Source of the DNA: Scylla paramamosain
Lineage: Eukaryota; Arthropoda; Malacostraca; Decapoda; Portunidae
Direction: 5' to 3'
Assembly: GCF_035594125.1 (NCBI RefSeq)
Contig: NC_087171.1
Span: 19,394,267 to 19,458,266, forward strand
DNA length: 64,000 nt
In this document: positions 37,415 to 49,939 of the stretch, piece by piece
Position numbering within the stretch: the stretch's first letter is position 1
Layout of the letters: every line of letters starts with the position of its first letter
Made by a program: the position numbers and the translations under genes
The notes under the pieces: generated by a model
What the model was told of the DNA's origin: nothing
What the model saw: the letters and a program-made list of their open reading frames with translations, nothing else
Databases searched by the model: none

Positions 37415-38067
37415 GTTAAATACGTTTTTAATCTAAACAGATCCCCGAAAAACTCGTAACACTATTTTACTGATGTATAAAGGTTCTTTTGTAGCTAAAG
37501 AACATATCACAGAAAAATTTTTGTAATTCAATTTTTTTCAAAAATTTTAACACAGGTACGAACCTGTACAAACCTGTACGAAAAATTGAAAAATATTTTA
37601 TGATAAAAAATTTTCATCTAAGGTTACAGATGATTAAATTATGAAATGCAGAGGAAGAATATTTATATAAAAGGTACATATCAATTGAAAAAAGTGTGTT
37701 TTCCAAGTGTTGTTATTTTGAATGAAAAGTCAAATATGTTTTTAATCTAAACCGGTCTCTGTAAAGCTCAAAATACTATTTTACATATATATAAAGGTTG
37801 TTTTATAAGTAAATAACATATCACATTTGTTAGAGAAGAATTCTTGAAATTCAAATTTTTTCAAAAATTTTAACGCAGGTCTGGACCTACACGAAAAATT
37901 GGAAAAAAATTTTCTGATAAAGATTTTTTGTCTAACGTTTGAGATGATTAAATTATGAAATGCAGAAGAAGAATATTGATTTAAAATGTATGTATCAATC
38001 TAAAAAGTGTGTTTTCCAAGTGTCTTCATTTTGTATAAAAAGTTAAATATGATTTTTATCTAAACCG
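37415..38067 (+). repeat. 314-bp tandem (satellite-like) repeat, two units plus a stub
   Basis: Unit 1 at 37415-37728, unit 2 at 37729-38041, and the first 26 bp of a third at 38042-38067. Shared landmarks are AAATA.G.TTTTTATCTAAAC, ACTATTTTAC, ATAAAGGTT, AACATATCACA, CAAAAATTTTAAC.CAGGT, GATGATTAAATTATGAAATG and GTGTGTTTTCCAAGTGT. Identity is about 80 percent by eye. Both units carry CGAAAAATT after an ACCTGTAC/ACCTACAC motif. No coding capacity. Confidence 0.93.
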
Positions 38068-38109
38068 TAAATACATAAATAAAAATACGATCAAAATATG
38101 TAGCAACGA

Positions 38110-38300
38110 AAAGAGAGAGGGAGAGACAGTCAGGTAAAAAGAAACAAGGACAGCCTTCCAATCCATCAATAATGGAAAGGGCACCAGGATCTGCGTGCCG
38201 GATTCAACCTGAGCATCGCTGCATCCGGAAGGTGCGAGCCAACACGATCCACAGGGCCCGCCCAACGTGGACACCAAACACTCGGCCACTTGAGAAAACT
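38110..38300 (-). repeat. tRNA-derived SINE-like fragment
   Basis: On the minus strand GTGGCCGAGTGTTTGGTGTCC (plus 38268-38288) resembles a class II (Leu/Ser-type) tRNA A box, and GGTTGAATCCGGCAC (plus 38195-38209) resembles a B box. The B-box-like TTGAATCC lacks the usual C of TTCGAATCC. The distance and mutated arms exclude a functional tRNA. The downstream GATCCTGGTGCCCTTTCC fits a SINE body. Similar sequence is, from memory, common in decapods. Confidence 0.5.
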
Positions 38301-38359
38301 CGTTGCTGCTCGTGACTTCCCCAAAACAGTCGCTTCAATGTTAACCCAAGTAGCTATCG

Positions 38360-38360
<1 letters not shown>

Positions 38361-38415
<55 letters not shown>
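38361..38415. repeat. (CA)n microsatellite, 55 bp
   Basis: Perfect CA repeat, complementary to the GT array at 38511-38594. Confidence 0.97.
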
Positions 38416-38418
<3 letters not shown>

Positions 38419-38508
38419 TAAGCGATATACTTGTCGACATAAACTGAAGGTTAAACAGATAAATGAGCATAATAAAAATTGTTTACGAGGGAAATATAAG
38501 GTAAATAG

Positions 38509-38510
<2 letters not shown>

Positions 38511-38594
<84 letters not shown>
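38511..38594. repeat. (GT)n microsatellite, 84 bp, shared flank
   Basis: Preceded by ATATAAGGTAAATAGC (38494-38509). The same 16-mer precedes the GT array at 39122. Confidence 0.97.
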
Positions 38595-38596
<2 letters not shown>

Positions 38597-38806
38597 AAGG
38601 ATGAAGGAAGATGTTTATTAAGTGCCTGAGGGAAAAATGGGACGCGGGAGTGAGAAGAGGTGGGAGGGTGAGCGGATAAGGAGGGAGGGAGGAATGGGTT
38701 GCCGGAGATTACCACTTCGATGACGCGGCAGCGAAACCCAACGGAGGAAAAAGCGAATATATTATGAGATTTTGTGAAACGCGCTGGAGGCAAAAAAACG
38801 TAAGAT

Positions 38807-38931
<125 letters not shown>

Positions 38932-39118
38932 CTATTTCAAAACGTACGATTATGTTAATGTTCTTATTTCAAAGCCTCGTAACTCCTCGCCTTCCACACC
39001 AAAGGAGGTTTACTATTATCAATACACACACTCTAAACACCAAAACAATTATATTAGAGCCACTTTCTTTTTCTACTAGACGTTCTTGGCAGCAGCAATT
39101 AAGCATATAAGGTAAATA

Positions 39119-39121
<3 letters not shown>

Positions 39122-39209
<88 letters not shown>
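39122..39209. repeat. (GT)n microsatellite, 88 bp, shared flank
   Basis: Preceded by ATATAAGGTAAATAGC (39105-39120), identical to the flank at 38494-38509. The downstream flanks differ. Confidence 0.97.
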
Positions 39210-40620
<1,411 letters not shown>

Positions 40621-40632
40621 ATATATATACTC

Positions 40633-40760
<128 letters not shown>

Positions 40761-40873
40761 TTACAAAAAGCGTATGTCTTCACTCCCTAAAATTATGTTA
40801 AGGTCATTTTTACTTTTTCATGCAATTGGTGTTTCTAATCGAGTAATGCATTGCACAACACTCGTGCTTATGC

Positions 40874-40914
40874 CATTAGTATATTATTTGTCACTGGCAA
40901 ATAATATACTAATG
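40874..40914. other. Perfect 17-bp inverted repeat with 7-nt loop
   Basis: CATTAGTATATTATTTG (40874-40890), loop TCACTGG, then its exact reverse complement (40898-40914). An isolated, clean stem in otherwise unique DNA. Confidence 0.95.
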
Positions 40915-42117
40915 AACTCATATAAAGAGTGTCGCCACTCGGCACGTGTGTAGTTCATTATCATAATGATGGTTACTACAGTAATGGTTTCCTTAAATGA
41001 CGTGTAATATTAAAATTGTGGAGACCTGACCGCGCACGTGGAGATGCTGGAGTTCCAAACCTTCAGGGATAAGGGAAACACTGTTAGACTGGCCGGGAAT
41101 TGAACAAAACAAGCGTCTTGCCGGAGTACATTTACTATGTGAATCAGAAGCGATTTAAATTCATATGAGAACAGCTCCGCCACTTTTCCTAAAAAATAAG
41201 TTCTGTGATACATCTGCCATCAGCTTCAAATTAGAATGCAAACACTCGTAACATATTTTTGCACATTTTTACTTTCAAGAACACAACAGTCAGTTCTAAG
41301 GAGTGGCGGCAGCAGACTCAGATAATTAATCGCAAAGCATTCCCCAGCATTGCTGGAGCCTTGACCGTCCGCCCCAAAATCGCAAAGCAACACCGATAGC
41401 ATTCAAAGTGAACTAAACCCGATAAGGCAACAGTAATCCCTGCACATTGGTACATGCTCGGTTAATTCCGTCAGCACCTTTGAGACAAGGAACGCCCAAT
41501 GTCCTTCAGCGGATAAGCACGGCAAATAGCACGGCAGATAGCCACAGTTACACAGGTTAACTTACTGGGCCAACCTTAGTGCATAGAGGGCATCCCTAGA
41601 CACGAGGGGAGTTCGGTGACGCAATGTTGAGAATACAAGTAAAGGCAGACGAGGAGGTTGAAAAGGGGGAGAAGCAAGGCATTACATAATAGGTACATAA
41701 CGAGGTACCTTCTCGTTTCCCACCACCACTCGCGAAGCACCCGACAAACAGGAGTAATCGACAACCCACTAGGTATAGAGAGGAATAAATACAAACACTT
41801 CCAAGGACAGAAGGAAATAACACACCTGCGCTGCACTCTTGTTATTCTACTGACATAAAAGACCATAACTAAACACTCAGTAGATATTTTAATAGCTCAA
41901 ATAATCGACTAGGTAAATAATAATAAAGATGAATGATGAAAGAGAAAAGCTCAAGAAGAAAGTGGGATGGGAAATGAGAAATGCGATCATGAGTGTATAA
42001 TAACCTCGCTACGGCGGAGAATTAGACAGGAAAGGCTATACCATCCTGCTCTGCGCCGGGGGAGGAGCAAGGAAGCGCATATAAGATAAAGAGGAAACTG
42101 TGCGGAAAAGCCGGAAA
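40915..42117. other. Unique sequence, no gene seen
   Basis: AATCGCAAAGCA occurs twice near 41329 and 41379. Overlapping frames on both strands at 41576-41866 show no recognisable domain. Confidence 0.45.
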
Positions 42118-42180
42118 AGGAGGAGGAGGAGGAGGAGGAGGAGGAGGAGGAGGAGGAGGAGGAGGAGGAGGAGGAGGAGA
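42117..42180. repeat. (AGG)n trinucleotide array, 64 bp
   Basis: Perfect AGG repeat. Poly-Arg and poly-Pro frames across it are artefacts. Confidence 0.96.
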
Positions 42181-42800
42181 AGAAGAAAAGAAGGAAGAGA
42201 AGCAGAAGTAAGAGAACATCAAATAAAGTATATTACTATTACCCTCAATATTTCTTTTATTATATTTATACACGTACATATACATTTTTTTTTTACACAA
42301 GAAACAAACTACCGAGTAACCCGTAATAAAGATAACTGTTTCCTCTTATGCACTAAAAAAGCCAAAAGCACATCAGAATATTGCTCCAGTGCTATAACCA
42401 CTGTCTTCTCCTTGGCTCACGAAGCACCACTCGCAACTGTAACGTAAAAGAGAAAAGAAAAAACAAAAGACTGTAGCGTAAGATCCATTTTCTCTTTCTT
42501 ACCTCACGTAGAGCAACCAACGTCAAGGTGAGAAATGCACGGTAAATAAGACGGACCTACTCAAAAGAACTAAAACATTACTACGAGCAAGGAAAAGATC
42601 TCCGTAACAGTTACCTCAAGAGGCTGAATCCATCTCAATAGGAATAAATAGTTACAAAAATAGCCATATCATCTTGGAGGTTACGAGTCCTAAGTTCATT
42701 TTGGTCTTGCGAATTTTAGAGAATACAGAGGCAAAGTTAATTAGTCTGTAATTAAGACTGGGCATCTTTATCACCTTAGGGCTAATAGAGTGGCGCCTGC
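42181..42800. other. Unique sequence, no gene seen
   Basis: No tandem repeat or recognisable coding signal outside the AGG-driven frames. Confidence 0.5.
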
Positions 42801-42804
42801 AGGT

Positions 42805-43055
<251 letters not shown>

Positions 43056-43170
43056 CTAAACATTCTCATTCACAAGACACACGTTGCTTTTGTAATTGTG
43101 TTAGACTCAATGGAATGAAAAACCACATATGAATGTTTTATCAGAAGTTAAAAAGAAATATACGGAAATA

Positions 43171-43173
43171 TAC

Positions 43174-43204
<31 letters not shown>
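43171..43204. repeat. (CA)n microsatellite
   Basis: Short CA repeat. A CTC array follows at 43317-43343. Confidence 0.93.
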
Positions 43205-43541
43205 AGAGAAACGCAAAGTGAAACAGTAATTTTTCTCCATTACACGAGAAACAGACACTCACTCGCTCTCTCTTCCGGTTCCCTTCTCCTCTCATCTTTT
43301 TTTCTTGCTCCTTCATCTCCTCCTCCTCCTCCTCCTCCTCCTCACCGCGCCACTTACCTGGAGGAGACAAAAGGAAGCAGACGCCAAAGTACCAAAAACT
43401 CCAGCAATATACGATGCAAGTTGTGGCGCAATTTTATCATGTACGGCTCTTGACGATAATGATGATGGGGATGATGATGATAATGATGCTGCTGATGGTG
43501 ATAAGGTAAGGTGAATATGACGTGGAAGAGGAGGGAATGAA

Positions 43542-43542
<1 letters not shown>

Positions 43543-43613
<71 letters not shown>
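43543..43613. repeat. (CA)n microsatellite, 71 bp
   Basis: Perfect CA repeat two bases from the donor-like sequence of the minus-strand candidate exon at 43621. Confidence 0.97.
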
Positions 43614-43615
<2 letters not shown>

Positions 43616-43620
43616 CTTAC

Positions 43621-43735
43621 ACCAAATTTACGGTCACGGCCACAGAAGTTGGTTAAGTGCGGCGCCGTTTTTTCCTGTGAAGTGTCCACTCCCTCGATGC
43701 TTAGGGTCTGGTCAGGGCACATACTTTTCACGGCG
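43621..43735 (-). CDS. Candidate exon ending at a strong donor, unidentified
   Basis: On the minus strand the frame containing MCPDQTLSIEGVDTSQEK and HLTNFCGRDRKFG is open back to a TGA near 43760. It ends on a whole codon (GGT) followed by GTAAGG, a good donor, with the GT microsatellite just inside the putative intron. Third codon positions are mostly G or C. No convincing acceptor is visible, so a first exon with ATG at 43720-43722 is the simplest reading. No family is recognised. Confidence 0.3.
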
Positions 43736-43877
43736 GGTTTGTGAGCACGAAAGCGTCACCGCCGTCCACGTCCCCGTCCACAGAAACAGAAACTAACTTA
43801 TTTCAAAGGCAAGTACTGGGAAAAAGAGCCTCGTCTGTTTCACCTCCCTTGTGTTCTGTTTCCATTAATTAAAAAGT

Positions 43878-44090
43878 TCATATTTCCTGATGCTTTACGT
43901 CCTTCCTGAGATGGAGGATCAATGCACAAAGCTCTCCACTCAGTGCTCTGCTCCACCACTGCTGTACAAAATCACGGAAGCAAATTTGAGGGCCTCGTTT
44001 GAAGGAAGGATACATAATTCTGGAGACACTGGCTGGTGGCATCATGTACATGGGGACACCCTGGCGTGCTAAACCTGCGCTGTGTGTCAC
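43878..44090 (-). CDS. Weak open stretch on the minus strand, unidentified
   Basis: A 70-codon frame containing PSFKRGPQICFRDFVQQWW and LSGELCALILHLRKDVKH. The plus strand over 43890-44072 is open too (LYKITEANLRASFEGRIH), so coding strand and reality are both uncertain. It lies between two better minus-strand candidates. Confidence 0.15.
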   Translation of the reverse strand: MTHSAGLARQGVPMYMMPPASVSRIMYPSFKRGPQICFRDFVQQWWSRALSGELCALILHLRKDVKHQEI

Positions 44091-44391
44091 GCTATTTCTG
44101 GATTATCAGGATGAACCTCAAAATTATAACGCAAAACTCCAAATAACAAGAGCTTCAAAGTAATGCTTATTTATACCTCCTACTTTTATGTTCCCTTTCT
44201 CCACTAATATGATGATCTTCTACGGCTTATCATTACTAGTGAGTTAATAGACAATAAGCAAGAGTAAAATACACGTCGTGAATTATCCAGTTACATATGC
44301 GATTTTTTTTTCGCCACTTTAACTCGCTTTTACGACGACACCACGTAAGGAATAATAGCTAACAAGAGAAGACTAATAAAGAAGCACAGGG

Positions 44392-44573
44392 TTATTGCAA
44401 GGTGAAAGTCTCTGTCTTGCCCTCATCCTTCCTGAACGTTTCTCCTCTAACGATGAACCCCCGGAGCTGCTTGTCCCTAGCGCAGCTGTCTCTTTCCAGG
44501 TTATACATTCTCTTCAGCTCCTCCAAGTCAGAATAGACAAAGCTGCACGTCCTGAGCACTTCACAGGTTTTTC
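44392..44573 (-). CDS. Candidate terminal exon, unidentified protein
   Basis: Minus strand. A branch-point-like CTGAC and acceptor GTAAAATATTCCCAG precede 182 bp that read two bases plus 59 codons, then TAA at 44392-44394. The C-terminal peptide is charged and normal in complexity, with TCEVLRTCSFVYSDLEELKR, MYNLERDSCARDKQLRGF and RGETFRKDEGKTETFTLQ. Most codons end in G or C, unlike the surrounding AT-rich DNA. There is no ATG near its 5' end, as expected of a downstream exon. No GT donor precedes the stop. Antisense is also open but hydrophobic/Pro-Ser-rich, as the complement of a charged exon would be. Upstream exons, if real, lie to the right of 44573 and I cannot find them. I do not recognise the family. 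Confidence 0.5.
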
Positions 44574-44647
44574 CTGGGAATATTTTACGTCAGCTATAAC
44601 GCTATAACACTTTCCGTCGTGAACAGTGAAGATAATGGGTAACACAG

Positions 44648-44650
<3 letters not shown>

Positions 44651-44714
<64 letters not shown>
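44651..44714. repeat. (CT)n microsatellite, 64 bp
   Basis: Perfect CT repeat 78 bp to the right of the candidate terminal exon. Confidence 0.97.
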
Positions 44715-44716
<2 letters not shown>

Positions 44717-44823
44717 GTGAAGATAAAGAAAAAAATTGTCAGAACACTACAAAAAATGAAGCAAAAACTGAAGCGTGCAATAAAAGAATGCAAAAAAGAA
44801 GATAAGGAGTTTCACAACTTCCC

Positions 44824-44827
<4 letters not shown>

Positions 44828-44912
<85 letters not shown>
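44828..44912. repeat. (CT)n microsatellite, 85 bp
   Basis: A second perfect CT array in the same orientation, 113 bp from the first. Confidence 0.97.
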
Positions 44913-44915
<3 letters not shown>

Positions 44916-45110
44916 CCCACACCCATAACTGACACGTGCCAAGAGGGAAACAAAAAATAACAAAATAATAATAAGTTGTACCTGTCACCTTTTCTACATG
45001 ACGCCTCCTCCCTCCGCTTGTCCCCTCGAATTACCACCACTGCACTTTCATTCTACCTCTTTCTTCACAGTGCCCATCCATGACTTCCATAACAGCGTAT
45101 TTTTGTCATC

Positions 45111-45113
<3 letters not shown>

Positions 45114-45168
<55 letters not shown>
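45114..45168. repeat. (GT)n microsatellite, 55 bp
   Basis: Perfect GT repeat ending GGTGTG. Confidence 0.96.
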
Positions 45169-45171
<3 letters not shown>

Positions 45172-45404
45172 TGTTTGAGCTTTATATCACCTTAATAAAA
45201 CAGGAAAACATAAAAAAAAATTGTGTTATAATTAAGTTTCAAAGTGACGATAACTCATTAACAAAGTAAATACAAGACACTACTTGAAGTGCCACCGTCA
45301 CACTTCGCACGACGCTGCAGATGAAAAGCAAAAGTTTTATGTTTGCCTCCACTTGCGCGTGTTTCTTTCTGTCATCATGGAAAACTATGCTGCAGGGTTT
45401 TTCT

Positions 45405-45509
<105 letters not shown>

Positions 45510-45714
45510 CCACTTCTCGTTAACCCTCCCCTTCTTCTCCTCGCCCTTCCCTTCCCTCGCTCGCTTCATAATTTTCTCCGTGTACTGCTTTCTTGCTCTT
45601 CTTCCATATCCCTGTGTATAACTTTTGTTTTTCACTCTCTTTCCCTCCTCATACATCACGATGAAGTCTGGGAAACAAACCAAAAATTACTGGACAAAAA
45701 TAATATGATGGCGC

Positions 45715-45846
<132 letters not shown>

Positions 45847-45937
45847 ACACATCCCTTCCTTATCTGCAGTATCAGCCAGACATTTCATTATTCTTACAGA
45901 TGGAACATGATGTGAAGGCAAAATGGATCAGAGTGGA

Positions 45938-45974
45938 GGAGGAGGAGGAGGAGGAGGAGGAGGAGGAGGAGGAG
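45938..45974. repeat. (GGA)n trinucleotide array
   Basis: Perfect GGA repeat. Poly-Glu and poly-Pro/Leu frames are artefacts. Confidence 0.94.
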
Positions 45975-46479
45975 GCCGCGTGACAAAAGGAAGCGAAGAC
46001 AGAATGCAGTGGCGAAGAAGATGATAAAACACGCCTGACAATGGCGGAGGGAGATTGATGATGAGGGTGATAAGAATACTGCAGTCACCCAAGACAAGTG
46101 GGGACAGATTGCGTGAAGCGTTGAACTTTATCTTCTTCCTCTGTACCACGCGTCACTACACCAAGTCATCAGTCACATCACCAGTATCATCGCAACTAAC
46201 GTCACTATACCATATTCGCTGCTAACCAAGCCATCTCTGAATATCTGTAGCTGCGTTCTGTACCGACCTCACGTTGCATCTAATCATCACACTGCATCTA
46301 CGAGTATATCTTTCCAGAGCGTGTCCGTGCAAGAGTGTGTTCTGCCGCCATGTGCAAGATGTCGTGATTGATATCAGAATATTGCATGCTAAAAATATTA
46401 ATAGTTTTGGTGAGAGATATGCTTTAAGAACCCGTTACTGATTTATTTATTTTTTTCTTGTTTTATCATGATTACTGAT

Positions 46480-46660
46480 CCTGAGAATTTTGCTTACTTG
46501 TTAATATCTCCTATACCATTTAAAGACTTCTATCAGGTTCTCTCTCAACCTATGTCTCTGTCTCTTTTTTTTTTTTTTTATGTAGGAGGACACTGACCAA
46601 GGGCAACAAAAAAATCCGATAAAAAAAAAAGCCCACTGAAATGCGTCCCATAAAAAGGAA
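46480..46660 (+). repeat. Dispersed repeat with GGGCAACAAAA core, copy 2, and adjacent repeat-like tail
   Basis: Positions 46583-46660 match 40524-40600: GGACACTGACCAAGGGCAAC, an AAAAAA/GATAAAA stretch, then GCCCACTGAAATGC. The preceding 46480-46560 contains GACTTCTATCAGGTTCTC, which looks like a separate decayed repeat. A T run separates the two. Confidence 0.7.
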
Positions 46661-46845
46661 AGGAAAGGAAAGTTAACGCCAAATTTACTTTTTTTTTTTT
46701 TTTTTAATTGAGAACTGTACAGATTTCAAGGTTAATGTCGAGTTGCTGATGAAAACACGATTTCCCATTTCACGAGACTACGTATAGGTATATTATGTAC
46801 TGTACACAGCAGGTGAGACGCAGCGGCAGGCCATGTAATTTTTAC
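46661..46845. other. Unique sequence with T/A homopolymers
   Basis: GGAAA units at 46656-46672 and a 17-base T run near 46689-46705. Confidence 0.5.
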
Positions 46846-46913
46846 CTTATCGCCAGCGTCGTTCCTACCATCAACTTTGCGAGAGCGTGTGAGAAATGCT
46901 TGTGTAGAGTTTC
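46846..46913 (-). CDS. Candidate small internal exon, unidentified
   Basis: On the minus strand GTTGCTCCTCTTCAG precedes and GTAAAA follows 68 bp. Two of three frames are open. One reads ETLHKHFSHALAKLMVGTTL, the other NSTQAFLTRSRKVDGRNDAG. The splice-site pair is good in shape, but 68 bp is easily open by chance. Confidence 0.2.
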
Positions 46914-48040
46914 CTGAAGAGGAGCAACTATGTCTTAAGAGCACAAAAAAGCTCCTGTGTTAATGAGACGTGAAGCAACGCCAAGGCAGGAAGTTCCCTA
47001 ACAGAGGCCACCAGCGTCACGGGAAATTACTGAGTCAACGTTTTATTTCCATCAACCCGCCGAGTCACAGGGTAATTGGTCCCATGTGAAGCAAATATCG
47101 GGTGCCGTTTCGCTACATTTCGTCATTGGTGAAAAGTTACAAATGTATCAATGAATTTCACAGAATTGATATATTACTGGTATTTCAATCAAGTCGAAGA
47201 ACAAGAGGAATTAGTAGTGATGTACTTTTTTACTGATCATATTTCTTTACTGCCTGGTAATTATTTTTTTTTTTCGGTATCTCAATATTATTCATTCCTG
47301 CGCCTTGCTCTGCAAAGGAACTAAAACCTCTATCTATTGAGAAAGGCCTGAACTGTACGAAGCATGAGAAGAGTGACGCAATGTGCAATGAACCTCTGCG
47401 GCAGGAGTAAAGTAGTATTACAAAGCTCCTCAATCCATCAGCAACGCCTGAATGCAGACACCGCTGTGGATTTACTAAACCTCCAGCACGGTGACTATAA
47501 AAAAGAACACAAAGGAAGAACAACTAACAGTATACATGTTGGCTCTTTGCGATATGTTACACCATCTGAGACATGTACGATAATAAAAGTGAAACGATAA
47601 TATGATAATAAAAGAGAAAGCAAGGATAGTCACACACACACACACACACACACTGTCGGCAATATCAAGCGGGTTGCTATCAAAGATGTTTTAATGATGT
47701 CCTCATCATCACAACACGGGATAAAATTCTCATCCAATTTAAACTTCATTGTCCCATAAATACGAACAATTTTATTCAGACTTTATTTTCTGGCGACTGT
47801 GAGAGGGACGAAACTTTGTCAAGGGAAATGTGGATAATTAGGGACTTTTTTTTTTTTATCACGTTATTTTCTTGGGACAGCTGCATACTCTGCTCTCCTG
47901 TCTCCCTTCTGCCCTCGCTCACACACCTTTTTCCACTTCCGCTGCATTTACTCGAAACAGGTACTTTCATGTTCCCCTTTTCAAATATAACAAGAATAAG
48001 AATAACGACGGAGACGGTAATGGTAATACAGTAAGAAGAA
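46914..48040. other. Unique sequence, no gene called
   Basis: A CA run lies at 47633-47652. The plus-strand frame 47364-47600 contains HQQRLNADTAVDLLNLQHGD but lacks support. T run near 47846-47855. Confidence 0.45.
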
Positions 48041-48042
48041 AA

Positions 48043-48087
48043 AGGAGGAGGAGGAGGAGGAGGAGGACAAAGCCAACAAAAATAATG

Positions 48088-48173
<86 letters not shown>

Positions 48174-48189
48174 AAAAAGAAGAAAATGA

Positions 48190-48278
<89 letters not shown>
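48043..48278. repeat. Adjacent (AGG)n, (AAT)n and (GA)n arrays
   Basis: AGG/AGAAGG at 48035-48066, AAT at 48083-48171 with one AAC, then GA at 48192-48278. Confidence 0.96.
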
Positions 48279-48280
<2 letters not shown>

Positions 48281-48331
48281 AAATAGATAGATACAGTTGC
48301 CTAATATCCTCACTCTCTCTCCAGCAAGACA

Positions 48332-48595
48332 TTAACTGCTAGCATCGCACACACATTTCACATCCTTGCAAACTACCTTCACTCCACGTTGTAAATCTGA
48401 GTTCTCTGGTAATGCGCATCCCAGTACTGCGGTAAAGCAAGCACGTACTCCATCACAGAGTTGGCTGACCGGGAAAGCCCCACAGCACGCACCAGGCTTG
48501 TCAATCTCCGGGAAAAAATCGATTATGTGATGAAGTGAACGTCTTGTATTCAGCCTAGTGTTCAGCGGCGCCTCTTGGTATTCCTCATGATACAT
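48332..48595 (-). CDS. Candidate Cys-rich protein or terminal exon, unidentified
   Basis: Minus-strand ATG-to-TAA frame of 87 codons, with TGA in frame just upstream of the ATG. The C-terminal half carries eight cysteines (an adjacent CC, then single C residues spaced roughly 8, 5, 6, 15, 4 and 1 apart) within PGACCGAFPVSQLC, GVRACFTAVLGCALPENS and KVVCKDVKCVCDASS. An even number of Cys near the C terminus suits a small disulphide-bonded domain. The N-terminal part has no signal peptide, so a real gene would need an upstream exon joined inside this frame. No family is recognised. The opposite strand is also open. Confidence 0.35.
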   Translation of the reverse strand: MYHEEYQEAPLNTRLNTRRSLHHIIDFFPEIDKPGACCGAFPVSQLCDGVRACFTAVLGCALPENSDLQRGVKVVCKDVKCVCDASS

Positions 48596-48828
48596 TGGTC
48601 ATAACCTTTGCCATAAGTCACCTGCGAGCTCAGTGTTTTCACGTGTCACTGGTAACCCAAAAGATTATCGTACTTTGAGAATCTTCCACAAAACTTTATA
48701 GACTTTTTTTTTTTTATTTGTTTATCTATTTTCTTAACCTACAAGGTGCATACAGTTGAGATAAAATTATGATTCTACAACTCGTCACCTGATTCGTTGA
48801 GCAACTGTTAAAATACGCTTGTCTTTAC

Positions 48829-49020
48829 ATGACACAAGCGGACTTCCGCACGGAAGCCGATCTGAAGCGAGTTAGTGAACAAAAGGATGTCTTGAATGTC
48901 CCTCAGGAGCGCCCTGAACTACGCTGCTTTGCCCACAACACGCAGGCACCTCAGAGCGCTCGTAACGCGTGGCTGGGCTTGGCGTGTGACTCAGACATAA
49001 CCACGTACCCGAACTTATGA
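48829..49020 (+). CDS. Candidate small ORF, unidentified
   Basis: ATG-to-TGA, 63 codons, with an in-frame stop upstream. The peptide is normal in complexity: MTQADFRTEADLKRVSEQKD, VLNVPQERPELRCFAHN, then AWLGLACDSDITTYPNL. G/C-ending codons predominate compared with flanking AT-rich DNA. There is no signal peptide or known domain. The minus strand is open as well (48872-49060) but Ser/His/Pro-rich. Confidence 0.28.
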   Translation: MTQADFRTEADLKRVSEQKDVLNVPQERPELRCFAHNTQAPQSARNAWLGLACDSDITTYPNL

Positions 49021-49489
49021 AAAAGTGCCTCCCATGCTTTGAAGGCCACGACTCTATCACAGCGCCAGGAAATACAGGAACCTTTCATTTCCTTTGTTTC
49101 CCTTCGTGCTTCGTCCTCACTATTCTCATCCTTCTTCCACCTCTCGATTCACGAAATTCAGACTTTTTTTTTTCTTACAAAACAAGTCATGTTATCATGT
49201 TTCACGATCAATAGGACGCCAGTCAATTTCAAACTCTTGCATGTTGAAGTAGCCGTTTTATTTATTCATTTTTTTTCTAAAGTAACACTGAACTTCGAAC
49301 CTAATCAGCTCGACTAAAGGTGAGGACCAGCACCACCACAACACCACCACCACCTCCATCACCACCGACCAACACTATTGCCACACACAAATTCGCCCCG
49401 GTGATTACGCCTCTTATTAGATTCCACTTCTCAGGGAAACACATGAATATTCGGTAATTAATAACGCCGATGCACAAGAAATATTAGGC

Positions 49490-49615
49490 AGCGGGAGTTC
49501 GCTTCGCCGCACATTGTTCCCGCGGCTGTGCATCACCGTCATCTGCCTCACGCACACTGCAACGCCGAACAATCCCAATGAAATACAGCGCCACCTTTTA
49601 TGAAGTTAATCAAAG
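49490..49615 (+). CDS. Candidate exon before a consensus donor, frame ambiguous
   Basis: CAAAG then GTAAGC at 49616 is a consensus-like donor. Two frames are open through the GC-rich 120 bp before it (one ends MKYSATFYEVNQ at the donor). A usable acceptor (CACTTCTCAG) lies near 49424-49433. I cannot choose a frame. Confidence 0.18.
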
Positions 49616-49661
49616 GTAAGCACTACTAATGCAACGCGAGTCAGTGTCTGTGGGTGTGCTG

Positions 49662-49773
<112 letters not shown>

Positions 49774-49840
49774 GTACTAGTCGATCGCTACAGGAAATGT
49801 GTTTTTCATTTCATTAACTTCACCCTGACGAGTATTTTTT

Positions 49841-49844
<4 letters not shown>

Positions 49845-49933
<89 letters not shown>
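49845..49933. repeat. (GT)n microsatellite, 89 bp
   Basis: A second GT array in the same sense, 72 bp after the first. Confidence 0.97.
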
Positions 49934-49935
<2 letters not shown>

Positions 49936-49939
49936 AGCG

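Noticed and set aside
38341..38793. Minus-strand frame of 150 codons
   Set aside because: Mostly His-Thr and Val-Cys from GT/CA arrays. The N-terminal unique part has no recognisable motif.
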